Part shown: piece after piece, positions 21,043-30,835 of the stretch
Position numbering within the stretch: position 1 is the stretch's first letter
Layout: every line of letters starts with the position of its first letter
DNA from: Tipula vernalis
Taxonomy: Eukaryota; Arthropoda; Insecta; Diptera; Tipulidae
DNA length: 64,000 nucleotides
Direction: 5' to 3'
Assembly (NCBI GenBank): GCA_958295665.1
Contig: OY282560.1
Span: 93,534,311 to 93,598,310 of the forward strand
The notes under the pieces: model-generated
Told to the model about the DNA's origin: nothing
Databases searched by the model: none
What the model saw: only the letters and a program-made list of their open reading frames with translations
Position numbers and translations under genes: made by a program

Positions 21043-22125
21043 TTATTTAATTTGGGCAGAAGTTGGGGTATCCTGTAAAATAAGAAGCAATATTATAAGT
21101 GAATAAATATTTTCTATCAATAAATTTACCATCCTTTGGAATGATTCCTCAACCCAAATATTATCGATACGGCATTTATACGACTTTAGGCTTGTGAAAT
21201 CCTTTAGATATTTTAAAACTGCCTGGCTCGTATTCCTTCCATCCAATATCAAATATTCCAACTGATTAACACGGACCAAATCACTAAATATTGTTGAAAT
21301 ATCGTCATCTGAGTAAAAACATTCATATATTTCAAGCCTCTTCAATTTTGCTATTTCCGCCACTAATTTTGGTTGTAAATAATGTGACCCGCTATTTGGA
21401 TTACCCGATATAATCAAATGGTTCAATTCGGTAAGTTTAACGATGCCAAAATAATTTTCCTCACTCAAACTAAAACAATTTCGAACATTTAAATATTGCA
21501 ACGATTTATTATTATTTTTTAAAATCTGTGCAATATTTGTTGGATTTAAATTTTGGCACTTTTCAAAATTTAGCGAATCTAAATTAACCATTTCACTTAT
21601 AAATGCACCACTCAAATTATAGTTGTACGATAAATTAATTTTTTTTAAATTTTTACCGACATGTATCATCTTAGCAAATTCATCGGTTACCGAACATTCA
21701 GACAATTCAAGTGATTCTAAAAGTTTAACAATACTAATAAACTCTTTTATTGTTTCACGATTCTTTAAAATTGTTATAACGTCCACACAACGAAAAGATA
21801 AATGACGCAGATTTTTGCAATATAGCGATAACAAGTTGATCAGCGTGGTAAACAAAATTTCTGGTATTTCAACGCGTGATGCCACTAATACCACTGTGGT
21901 CAAAGAATTTCCACTATTTTTTAAAATGATGCGATAATCCATTATCCGTCTTGAAATATTATCGAAGTTAAAAGGTGAAAACAATTTTGAAACATCCAAT
22001 GTTTTAATACATTTTAATTGATTGCGGGCAACATAGCGAAAATATTTGGATGATCTGGCGGCTAAACATAAGTCACGAGGTTCTAGATAGGAAAATATTT
22101 TCCAAAAACAAGCATAGTTTAGCAT
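21043..22125 (-). CDS. F-box/leucine-rich-repeat protein (likely host gene)
   Basis: Chosen start is the ATG at 22125 (MLNYACFWKIFSYLEPRDLC), directly before an F-box. The frame is open about 33 codons further up, with no ATG, and a TTTCACAG acceptor-like site lies there, so an upstream exon is possible. The F-box (about residues 1-40) would bind Skp1 in an SCF ubiquitin ligase. The rest is irregular leucine-rich repeats (LRHLSFRCVDV, LESLELSECSVT, LKKINLSYNYNLSG, LQYLNVRNCFSLS, LEYLILDGRN), the probable substrate-binding surface. A 57-bp phase-0 intron (21073-21129; GTAAAT...TTTTACAG on the minus strand) is itself open, so reading through it gives a spurious hydrophobic insert near the C-terminus. 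Spliced, the product is about 341 residues ending DTPTSAQIK. AATAAA overlaps the stop. It is the only intact non-transposon gene seen. Confidence 0.8.
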   Translation of the reverse strand: MLNYACFWKIFSYLEPRDLCLAARSSKYFRYVARNQLKCIKTLDVSKLFSPFNFDNISRRIMDYRIILKNSGNSLTTVVLVASRVEIPEILFTTLINLLSLYCKNLRHLSFRCVDVITILKNRETIKEFISIVKLLESLELSECSVTDEFAKMIHVGKNLKKINLSYNYNLSGAFISEMVNLDSLNFEKCQNLNPTNIAQILKNNNKSLQYLNVRNCFSLSEENYFGIVKLTELNHLIISGNPNSGSHYLQPKLVAEIAKLKRLEIYECFYSDDDISTIFSDLVRVNQLEYLILDGRNTSQAVLKYLKDFTSLKSYKCRIDNIWVEESFQRMVNLLIENIYSLIILLLILQDTPTSAQIK

Positions 22126-22492
22126 TTGTATTGGTGGTTTGATGGGTTGGTCCTGACCGCTATTATTCCGTGATGATATATTTGGTGTAAGAGCTGTGAA
22201 ACGAATTCTGTTATTAGTAAACAATTCAAATTTGACATCAAATTACCTAATGTTACCGTTTATATGTTGATTCATTTTGAAAATGGCGAAGCAAATGAAA
22301 AACAAAAAAAAAAACCAAAAAAAAATGGACACGATATCGAAAACAATTTTACTCGGCGCCTGCTTTCTAAATTTCAAAATACCATATTTTATTTTTTTTT
22401 TCAACAATATTGTTATTTTTATAACAGGTTAGACCATTTTTACCACCCATAATAAATCTATTTAATTTTTACTTGCTGCTTTTTTTATTCGC
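22126..22492. other. Upstream region of the F-box gene
   Basis: On the minus strand this holds the possible 5' exon/acceptor (around 22185) and presumably the promoter. On the plus strand a 62-codon Lys-rich frame (22264-22452) rests on poly-A tracts and is not accepted as a gene. Confidence 0.4.
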
Positions 22493-22661
22493 TTCCCGAT
22501 AGCTGCTATCGAGAACTAAATTTTTTGTTTATCAAGGTTTCGCTAAACAATTGAATTAAAAATGATGGTTTGATGTTAAATAAATTTAGTTTACCAATAA
22601 ACAGCGCATAAAATTTAAATGTAGGTATAGAAAAATGATGGCTCTCGATAGAAGCTATCGG
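22493..22661. mobile_element. 170-bp small inverted-repeat element, copy 1
   Basis: The ends CCCGATAGCTGCTATCGAGA and CTCGATAGAAGCTATCGGG are inverted repeats that are each almost palindromic. The interior (from AACTAAATTTTTTGTTTATC on) recurs at 26929-27080. Non-coding. The flanking GGGAGTACAGCGG belongs to another dispersed repeat. Confidence 0.7.
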
Positions 22662-22808
22662 GAGTACAGCGGTTGGTATCGGGCGATGATACGAGCAGTA
22701 CACGATATGAAGTGCTTTTTTACGAATTGATTTAGAATGCTCATTGCACACACTCTTTTTGCAGATTTCGACTTAGTTGGTGACACTTGGTCGGTTCATT
22801 CAAAGAAT
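22662..22808. repeat. Dispersed repeat, copy 1
   Basis: About 145 bp from GGGAGTACAGCGGTT to GGTTCATTCAAAGAA, present again at 30668-30835 with an extra 15-20 bp and a few substitutions. It is GC-richer than its surroundings. No coding sequence or known family recognised. Confidence 0.75.
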
Positions 22809-22811
22809 ATA

Positions 22812-24424
22812 GTCATTCTACCCACACATTTTTTACCCAAAAAAGTGGACATTTTGTTGAATTGATCTTATTGATAAATTTTTCACCCAAAATTGTTGAA
22901 ATTTTATCGATCAAGTGATTATTTTATAAAACTCAAATTGTTGATGACAAATTATTAACAAAAAAATGTGAACATTTTGTCGAACTATTTTGTTGACCAA
23001 AAATTGTTGAAATTTTATAGATGTGTGATTATTTCGTTAGTACAAATTTTTAATGGTTTATTCACCACAAACAAAAATATTAATGGAATAATCGTTGAAT
23101 ACGCCTCATTCACAAATTAATCAAATTTCAGTAAATTAATTGTTGATGCTGCGTTTAGGTAAATTAATAATAATTTAAACTCATAATGAAATCTCGTCAA
23201 ATATCTGATTGTAAATATGTAGTCAAAATGCATCGTTTAATTTCGCTACTAAAACAAAATTTTAGCCTTTGTGGTAATTACCGTTGTACTACAACAATAA
23301 AACACGTATTATTTTATTTTGGTAATGAAAGAACAATAGGAGAGAAAGAGAGTAATATACTTTGCCCCATTATTTCGAATATGATTTTCTCGAAGAATTG
23401 TTGAAATTTTTAGTTTGACTTTTGCTTTCATTTCATTAAGTAAACTTAAATTTGTGCTCTAAGTAAAGTTAAGTTCAATCTTTTGCGATTTGGGTATTTT
23501 TTCTTTGTGTTTTTATCAGTTATATTGGTTTTTTTTAAATTTTTAAGTGAGTGTATTTTTTTGTGAAATTTATCAACAAATTTTAATAATTAAGTTCTGA
23601 TTCTATTAATTAATGTTAATTATCAGAGATTTTTTATAGGATAAGATCAATTACTAATTAATTAGGAGGAAATTAGTAATTTTATTAATATCTAATCTAT
23701 AAAACAAAACACTAACATATACATTTGTTGTTTTTTACAGAAAGTTTAAAATTAGAAGTTTTCCGGCTAAACCAAAAAATACAAATTTTACAGCAGTCAT
23801 TAACAGAATTGCCAGCAAATCTGCATATTATCAAATAAATCAGCATGATGACGTTGCAAAATTATTGGTAAATATTTTATTTATTAGCATTAATTTTCTA
23901 AAAATAATAATAAATTCGGTAATTTTCAGACGAGAAAACTTTCAACATGCGGACGAGAAAGTGTACAAAAGACAGTAAGAAGATTAATTAATAAATTGGG
24001 AAGTTGAAACAACCGCATTTCGGGCCATCAATCTTTTAATGAATAAATTATTTAAATTCAAAAGCTGCTGATTTTTTTTAAAATAAATATTTAAAAAAAT
24101 ATTTGACTCAAATCACAAAAATTTCACGACCATTTTTCACAATTTTGTAGTAAAATTTGTCATTTTATTAGGGAAAAAATGTGGATTAAAAGAAAGAAAA
24201 AACAATTAATTTTTCACAAAATATTCCACAAATTATCCAAAAAAATTCGGCGAATTGATCGACAAAATTGTCATGCAAAAAAGTGACAGTTTGGTGATTT
24301 CAGGGTACCATTTGTCGACAAATTATTCACAAAAAATTGACAAATTTTTAAACGATTTGGTCTACAAATCACAAATTAATGTCAACTTTTTGTCGATTTT
24401 TTGTGACATATGGTTACTGGGGTA
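22812..24424 (+). repeat. Undescribed 1.6-kb repeat, copy 1
   Basis: From TCATTCTACCCAC to GGTTACTGGGG this matches 24649-26459 along its length, with deletions of about 80 and 140 bp relative to copy 2 and one extra block at 23200-23240. Both ends are crowded with inverted words such as TTGTCGAC and GTCGACAAA, a pattern typical of subterminal regions of DNA transposons. A two-exon-like coding remnant lies at 23741-24006. The bounding inverted repeat of copy 2 is absent here, so the termini are probably lost. Confidence 0.75.
23741..24006 (+). pseudogene. Two-exon coding remnant in repeat copy 1
   Basis: After a TTGTTTTTTACAG acceptor an open stretch runs 23741-23867, followed by a GTAAAT donor. 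A TAATTTTCAG acceptor ends at 23929 and a second open stretch 23930-24006 ends with TGA; the 62-bp gap fits a fly intron. The joined frame includes FKIRSFPAKPKNTN, then DDVAKLL, then TRKLSTCGRESVQKTVRRL at the C-terminus. The equivalent sites are kept in copy 2. Family unknown. An upstream first exon was not found; the ATG frame at 23186-23404 is a weak candidate. Copy 1 has lost about 80 nt of the first exon. Confidence 0.45.
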
Positions 24425-24646
24425 GATAAAAATTATTTTTCGACCAACAATTTTTTGTGAAAAATTGGTCGACAGTTTGTGTGTGATAAAAAAGACAAAC
24501 GTTTCCCGAGTAACCAAAATATGTGATCACCATGCGGTCCGACCAATTTATGACAAAAACGTTTGTCCTTTTTATCACACACAAATGTCGACAAATTTTT
24601 CACAAAAAATTGTTGAAAATTTGTCGAAAAATAATTTTTACCTATC
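24425..24646. repeat. 222-bp long hairpin between the two repeat copies
   Basis: The left arm (24425-24504, GATAAAAATTATTTTTCGAC...) and right arm (about 24557-24646, ...AAATAATTTTTACCTATC) are inverted copies of about 80 bp. The loop (24505-24556) is the left member of the 54-bp inverted repeat that recurs at 26462-26515. Non-coding; would extrude as a cruciform or give a hairpin RNA. Confidence 0.8.
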
Positions 24647-26515
24647 GTTAGTGATTCTACCCACAAATTTTTAACCCAAAAAAGTAGACATTTTGTTGAA
24701 TTGATTTTATTGGCAAATTTTTCACCCAAAATTGTTGAAATTTTGTCAATCAAGTGATTATTTCGTAAAACTCAAATTGTTGATGACAAATTATTAACAA
24801 AAAAATGTAGACATTTTGTCAAACTATTTTGTTGACCTAAAATTGTTGAAATTTTATCGATACGTGATTATTTCGTTAGTACAAATTTTTAATAGCTTAT
24901 TCAACACAAACAAAAATATTAATGGAAGAATCGTTGAATACACCTCATTCACAAATTAATCAAATTTCAGTAAAGTAATTGTTGTTTAAATTATTATTAA
25001 TTTACCTAAATGCAGCATGTTAAGGGAAATTAATAATAATTTAAACTCATAATGAAATCTAATTTCACCACTAAAACAAAATTTTGGCCTTTGTGGTAAT
25101 TACCGTTGTACTACAACAATAAAACACGTATTATTTTATTTTGGTAATGATAGAACAATGGGAGAGAAAGAGAGTATTATATACTTTGCCCTATTATTTC
25201 GTATATGATTTTCTCGAAGAATTGTTGAAATTTTTAGTTTGAATTTTGCTTTCATTTCATTAAGTAAACTTAAATTTGTGCTCTAAGTAAAGTTAAGTTC
25301 AATCTTTTGCGATTTGGTTATTTTTTCTTTGTGTTTTTATCAGTTATATTTGTTTTTTCTTAATTTTTAAGTGAGTGTTATTTTGTGAAATTTATCAACC
25401 AATTTTAATAATGTAAGTTCTGATTATATTAATTAATGTTAATTATCAAATATTTTTTATAAGATAAGATCAATTACTAATTAATTAGGATGAAATTAGT
25501 AATTTTATTAATACTTAATCTATAAAACAAAACACTAACTTATACATTTATTGTTTTTTGCAAAAGATTAAAATTAGAAGTTTTCCGGCTAAACCAAAAA
25601 ATACAAATCTTACAGCAAATAATAACAGAATTGCCAGTAAATATTACCTGCATATTATCAAATAAATCAGACGACGAAATACCAAATGATGACAGCGATA
25701 TATCTTTGCCTGTTAATAATAAGGAGATATTTAAAGAGTACAGTGCAGATGTGGGCATGATGATGTTGCAAAATTATTGGTAAATATTCTATTTATTAGC
25801 ATTAATTTTCTAAAACTAATAATAAATTCGGTAATTTTCAGACGAGGAAGCTTTCAACATGCGAACGAGAAAGCGTACAAAAGGCAGTAAAAAGATTAAT
25901 TAATAAATTGGGAAATTGAAACAATCGCATTTCGGACCATCAGTCTTATAATGAATAAATTATTTAAATTCAAAAGCTGTTGATTTTTTATTTAAAATAA
26001 ATATTTAAAAAAATATTTGACCCAAATCACAAAAATTTCACGACCATTTTTCCGCAAATTTTGTCGCAAAGTATCAAATAATTACACACAAAAATGTTAT
26101 CCATATTTCACAAATTTTTCATCAATTTGTCACAAAAATGTTATCCAATATTTGACAATTTTTTAACCAAAACTTTTCACAATTTTGTCGTAAAATTTGT
26201 CATTTTATTATGGAAAAAATGTGGATTAAAAGAAAGAAAATCAATTAATTTTTCACAAAATATTCCACAAATTATCCACAAATATTCGACGAATTGATCG
26301 ACAAAATTGTCATGCAAAAAAGTGACAGTTTGGTGATTTTTGGGTACCGTTTGTCGACAAATTATTCACAAAAAATTGACAAATTTTTAAACGATTTGGT
26401 CGACAAATCACAAATGAATGTCAACTTTTTGTCGATTTTTTGTGACATGTGGTTACTGGGGTTTTGTCATAAATTGGTCGGACCGCATGGTGATCACATA
26501 TTTTGGTTACTCGGG
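24505..26515 (+). mobile_element. Undescribed 2.0-kb repeat, copy 2, bounded by 54-bp inverted repeats
   Basis: 24505-24558 and 26462-26515 are perfect 54-bp inverted repeats starting CCCGAGTAACCAAAATATG. The body from 24649 on matches copy 1 at 22812-24424. This looks like a DNA transposon with subterminal GTCGACAAAT-type words and a small spliced gene remnant (25567-25919). The flanking bases (GTTT and TCTG) give no target duplication. I cannot assign a superfamily. Confidence 0.6.
25567..25919 (+). pseudogene. Two-exon coding remnant in repeat copy 2
   Basis: Same layout as in copy 1. The first open stretch 25567-25779 is in a frame reading LEVFRLNQKIQILQQIITEL, then SNKSDDEIPNDDSDISLP, then KEIFKEYSADVG, ending at the GTAAAT donor. 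A 62-bp intron-like gap follows, and the second stretch 25842-25919 reads TRKLSTCERESVQKAVKRL before TGA. The longest first-exon frame and the second-exon frame do not join without a shift near GATGTGGGCATGATG. The Asp-rich patch is protein-like. I recognise no family; it may be a captured host gene or a decayed transposase end. Confidence 0.45.
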
Positions 26516-26928
26516 TCTGGTTTCAAAAATCCCATCGTCGTTTATACAAGGATTTATGAATCCGGTTTCATTTAATACATTTCTATGTATGTATGTGTAT
26601 GAATATTTTTCACTTCATAAATGCTTTTCAACTGGGAATGTTGCTATGAGGGCAAAAATAAGTTGTGTCGCCATTTTGATTATTGTTGTCAAAAATAATT
26701 AGGCAAAAATCTTGTTTATAAATAATTTGTTTGTATTAAAAGTTTATTTGTCCTTGAGAATTGTTATATTTCATTTTTGTTTGGGTTGGTGCGATGAATG
26801 CCGAGAAATACAAAAAATTTTGGTTTAAAAATGAATCCCCAACATGGCGGGAATAAAACCGGTTTTGTAGGTAAAGGAGGGAAATACGAAGAACGGATTC
26901 ATGAGATCAAGTGTAAAACACTCATTGA
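26516..26928. other. Gene-free stretch
   Basis: No coding pattern or repeat recognised except a short TATGTATGTATGTG run near 26585. A 94-codon plus-strand frame (26418-26702) overlaps the inverted repeat and looks incidental. Confidence 0.4.
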
Positions 26929-27080
26929 GAACTAAATTTTTTGTTTATCAAGTTTTCGCTAAACAATTGAATTAAAAATGATAGTTTGATGTTAAATAAA
27001 TTTAGTTTACCAATAAACAGCGCACCAAATTTAAATTTAGGTATAGAAAAATGATGGCTCTCGATAGAAGCTATCGGAAG
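26929..27080. mobile_element. Small inverted-repeat element, copy 2
   Basis: From GAGAACTAAATTTTTTG to CTCGATAGAAGCTATCGG this matches 22511-22659 with few changes. The left palindromic terminus seen in copy 1 is missing or eroded. Confidence 0.7.
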
Positions 27081-27160
27081 CGAATTAAAAAACAAAGCTT
27101 TCATTGCTACCGAGTAATCCGATTTTACTGAAAATTAATTCGTATTCGCCAATTTAGTAC

Positions 27161-30100
27161 GGGGATGTTCTTTAATGATGTTACGCAATTTTTAGCAATT
27201 TTTGACCTCCCCCCTCCCCCTCCCCCTAGTTCGTCACATTTTACTACCCCCCCCCCTCACCCCCGCCTTTAGTCACGTCATGACTCGAAAAAATACAAAC
27301 ATAAATATTTACTAAGGAGACACTGTGCAATTGCACAACATTTATTTTGTTTGTTTATTTTTTTTTTGCATTTCCACTCAAAACTCTCCTCTCTGGGGAT
27401 TGAACCACCTATGAATACCTATAAATATACGATGCAAAAATAATAAAAACTAACAGGACTACATTTATATGAAAATAAGCAAAAGGAAAAATAACAAAAT
27501 GATTAAAAACTATCATTTTAACAGTATATCTATGGTGTCCACCGTGTAGTCAGGTTGTAAAGTGTTTGAATTAACAGGTAATTTATAAATTAATTTTGAA
27601 ATTTACCGTTGTGAATTAATTTTTTATCTTTACACTAACATAAAATTAACAAATTATTAAAGGCTTAATTACAATGGATAAAAACGAATTGTATCAAAAA
27701 CTTTTCAAATCGCTTGTTAAAGCTTATCCTGAAAAGAAAAAATCCATTTTGCAAATCGAAGCTACAAAAATTTGGAATGAAGCAAAACTTAAAGAAGATA
27801 CTGAGATTGCATCAATTATAAAAAAAAAATGAATAATTACATTTGAAAAATAAGGGCACTTTATTGAGTTTCTGGAGTAAACAGTCTTTAGCTTGTAAGC
27901 CTTCTACTACTGAGCCTTCTACAAGCAGTTCTTCAAATCAAACTGTTATTGAATGTATTGTTGATAACAACGTTAAACCAAGTAGGTGTCCATCAACATC
28001 TTTAAAAGTAAATCGTGACACAAAAGCTCAAGATGAGATAAAAAATCAATTGAACATAATCAACTGTGATTTAGCGGGTTTGTACAAAAGAAAGGAAGTA
28101 GGGCAACTCAATGAAGAGCAATGTAAAATGTTAAGGAATCTTAAAGATCAAAAACAAAGCTTGGAAAAAAAATTAAAAATTAAACAAAATGACCAAGTGC
28201 GCCAGCAAAAATATAGAGACGAACGGAAAAGAAAATTAGAAGAGGTTTGCGAAAATAATCCGGAAATAAAAGCGGCGTTAAAGGAACGAGTGGTTCCTGG
28301 CAGACCTAGATTAGAAGTTGATCAACCATTACTATTAAAAAACTATAGTTGATATTGCGGTTCATGGTGCTGTTTCCCATGAAAAACGCAATATTGATAT
28401 TTTATCGATCCATTCAAACTTTAGATGAACTAACAAAAGAACTGAACTCCAAAGGATTGAATATTAGTAGAAATGGAGTCTATCTACGTTTATTATCAAA
28501 AAAATCGTGTTCAACAGAAGGTAAACGACATATCAAAACAGTTCCAGTTAAATTAATTCGCGCTCAAAAAGACCATCATATTTGCCATCCAGATGGATAG
28601 TTCTGCAAAACAATAATTTTGCACTTGGAAGAAATCGCTAGTTTACTTGGGCCAAATGAAGTTTTTTTTTAAAGCCAAGACGATAAAGCAAGAGTGCCAT
28701 TGGGAATAACACCCATTCTCATGCATGGCGAGTACAGAGTAAGTCTACCAGATCACGACTGGGTTGTAGCTGCACGTCATAAATTAATCCCTTCGGTTTA
28801 TGCGGCTATTAAAATCGATGAAAATAGTATTGGAAATCCAACAGCAGTAGGGTACAGTGGTCCTACTTTTATTGCAATCCGATCTGGGAAACATTATTCA
28901 TCAACCGGATATTTGCATTGTCTCGATATGGATACATTGGTTGGACTGCCTGAATTTGAAACATTTATTAAATATGCGAACAAAATTAAACCTATATTTA
29001 TTTTAAATGTTGGCGAAGGCCCGGAAGAAAATCCAAGATATTAAAAAGTAATCGATGTTGCTATTCACCATTTCATCCACTATAATTTAGATGCTATTTT
29101 TATTGCAACAAACGCACCTGGTAGAAGTGCCTTTAATCGGGTCGAAAGAAGAATGGCACCATTACGCAAACAACTATTGGGTGTAATATTGCCACACGAG
29201 AAGTATGGCAGTTACTTAGACAATCAAGGTCGAACAGTCGATACTGATTTAGAATTAAACAATTTTGAATTCGCCGCCAACACTCTAGTTGATATTTGGA
29301 ATGAAACAGTCATTGATGGATATTCAACAGTATGCAAATATGTCCGAAAAGATGTTTCTGAAATCGACGCCAGTTCCTTGATTACGAAAAACCAGGAGTG
29401 GTTTGCCAAACATGTAAGAACCAGCCAATATTGCGTTCAAATTGTAAAATGTTTCAATCATGATTGTTGTTCTGAACCACGTACCTCAATTTTCAATATA
29501 TTAAATGCTCGTTTTCTGCCTCCACCAGCGCCACTTTCACAAACTTCCAATGGCCTAAAAGTTTTAGATGCGAGAGATGAGCCAAATTATAATTTTGCGC
29601 CATTGTTTATAACCAAATCATTAACGTTTGGTAATATGGTTCAAAATAAAAATAAATTTGAAATTTACCCATACGATATGTTTTGCAATACGGTACAACC
29701 TGAATTACAAAAACGAATTTGCAATGTTTGCCAAATATATTTTGCATCACATATTATGCTGAAGAAGCATATGTCTGTGCATAATTTGCAAAAAGAAAAT
29801 CAGTTGAAATTTGAAAAAATTCGTCCTATTCGAATTGCGGCCAAAAGGCAACGAGAGATGATAGCTATTTTAATGCAGGCAGATCAACTTGAAGTAGCGG
29901 AGTGGATTGACGAGGATCATTTAAATGTTGAAAATTTAGATATTACTCCTGATAATGAAGCAGACTCAATAATTCCAGTTTGCACACTGGACCAACATTT
30001 CACCACTCCTTGGGAGGACGCATAAATGCAATATTTAATTTTTATTTAAACTTTAGTGTTTTACTTTTATTTTAATTTGTTACGTCTTTTTTCAGAAATA

Positions 30101-30182
30101 CCCCTCCCCCCCATTCTGTCACAAAAGGTCACAAAAACTTGACCCCCCCTCCAAAAGCGTGACATCATTAAAGGACGTCCCC
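27161..30182 (+). mobile_element. 3.0-kb DNA transposon with decayed transposase
   Basis: Left terminus GGGGATGTTCTTTAATGATG and right terminus (reverse complement GGGGACGTCCTTTAATGATG) are inverted repeats over about 26 bp, continuing into C-rich subterminal tracts on both sides (27208-27267 and 30101-30150). TAC precedes the left end and follows the right end, suggesting a 3-bp target duplication. One transposase-like gene fills the middle (27674-30025). I recall this protein type as widespread and largely uncharacterised in arthropods and cnidarians; I could not place it in a named superfamily. Confidence 0.8.
27674..30025 (+). pseudogene. DDE-like transposase with C-terminal C2H2 finger (decayed)
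   Basis: Starts at ATG 27674 (MDKNELYQKLFKSLVKAYPE). It shifts frame near a poly-A run at 27820-27830 and returns near 28340-28350. Then one frame runs to 30025 with only three nonsense codons (28598, 28670, 29042). Order: N-terminal helical domain, Ser-rich linker, coiled-coil-like Lys/Glu region (28040-28260), then a central DDE-like region with SQDDKARVPLG (28673), VGEGPEENPRY (29009) and TNAPGRSAFNRVERRMAPL (29108-29164). A C2H2 finger lies at 29720-29782 (CNVCQIYFASHIMLKKH). The acidic C-terminus ends TTPWEDA. It would cut and paste the element by binding its ends. From family memory the second motif normally holds a catalytic Asp where GEG stands here. Confidence 0.72.
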
Positions 30183-30667
30183 TACAGCGATATTCTTTCG
30201 GATTCCTTTCCAATTCTGTGAATCCAAATTTAAAAAATCAAATCGCATATAGCTTCATTTTCGTATTGTCGGTGTACGTCTAATGCGAATTAATTTGGAT
30301 CAAAATTTCGTTCGAAAGTAGGAAATATCGTTCGACAACTATTTTTATCACGGATAAGAATAAGATGATACAATTTATTCTATTAAAATTGGAGGGTTAT
30401 TTTTGAAATTAAAAAATACTTCAAGACCCTCTTAGGCATCGAGAAAATAAGAAATCTTTAAATTATTTGAAATTTTTGTTGGCATCCGAAACTCATCTGG
30501 ATCGGATTACGCGGTAACCTTCCTTCTAGTCAGAGCATTCTCCTTCTAGTCAGAGCAATAAATAAAAAAAACTCGCAGGGTGGACTGCATCGTTTACACG
30601 GCCGTAGGTGTTTTGCGTAGCAACATCCTAGGCGGTGAGAGAAATGGCTGACTGTATGAGACTGAAT

Positions 30668-30835
30668 GGGAGTACAGCGGTTAGTAAGCAAACGACTAAG
30701 CACTGGGCGATGATACGAGCAGTACACGATATGAAGCGCATATTTACGAATTGATGTAGAATGCTCATTGTACACACTCTTTTTGCGGATTTCGACTTAG
30801 CTGGTGACACTTGGTCGGTTCATTCAAAGAACAAG
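30668..30835. repeat. Dispersed repeat, copy 2
   Basis: Matches 22662-22808 from GGGAGTACAGCGGTTAG to GGTTCATTCAAAGAA. Here it continues leftward into a GC-richer stretch (30519-30667) that includes a direct repeat of TTCCTTCTAGTCAGAGCA. The family is unidentified. Confidence 0.72.

Larger units (their letters stand above)
27105..30518. mobile_element. TIR element hosting the 3-kb DNA transposon
   Basis: The left end (27106, GCTACCGAGTAATCCGAT) and right end (ATCGGATTACGCGGTAAC, ending 30518) are inverted repeats of about 18 bp with two mismatches. Without the 27161-30182 insertion the element would be only about 390 bp, MITE-sized. The flanks (TTTCATT and CTTCCTTC) give no clean target duplication. 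The 336 bp at 30183-30518 are non-coding. Confidence 0.55.

Noticed and set aside
24433..24753. 106-codon minus-strand ORF across the hairpin
   Set aside because: Created by the inverted repeat itself; not conserved at the second inverted-repeat copy.
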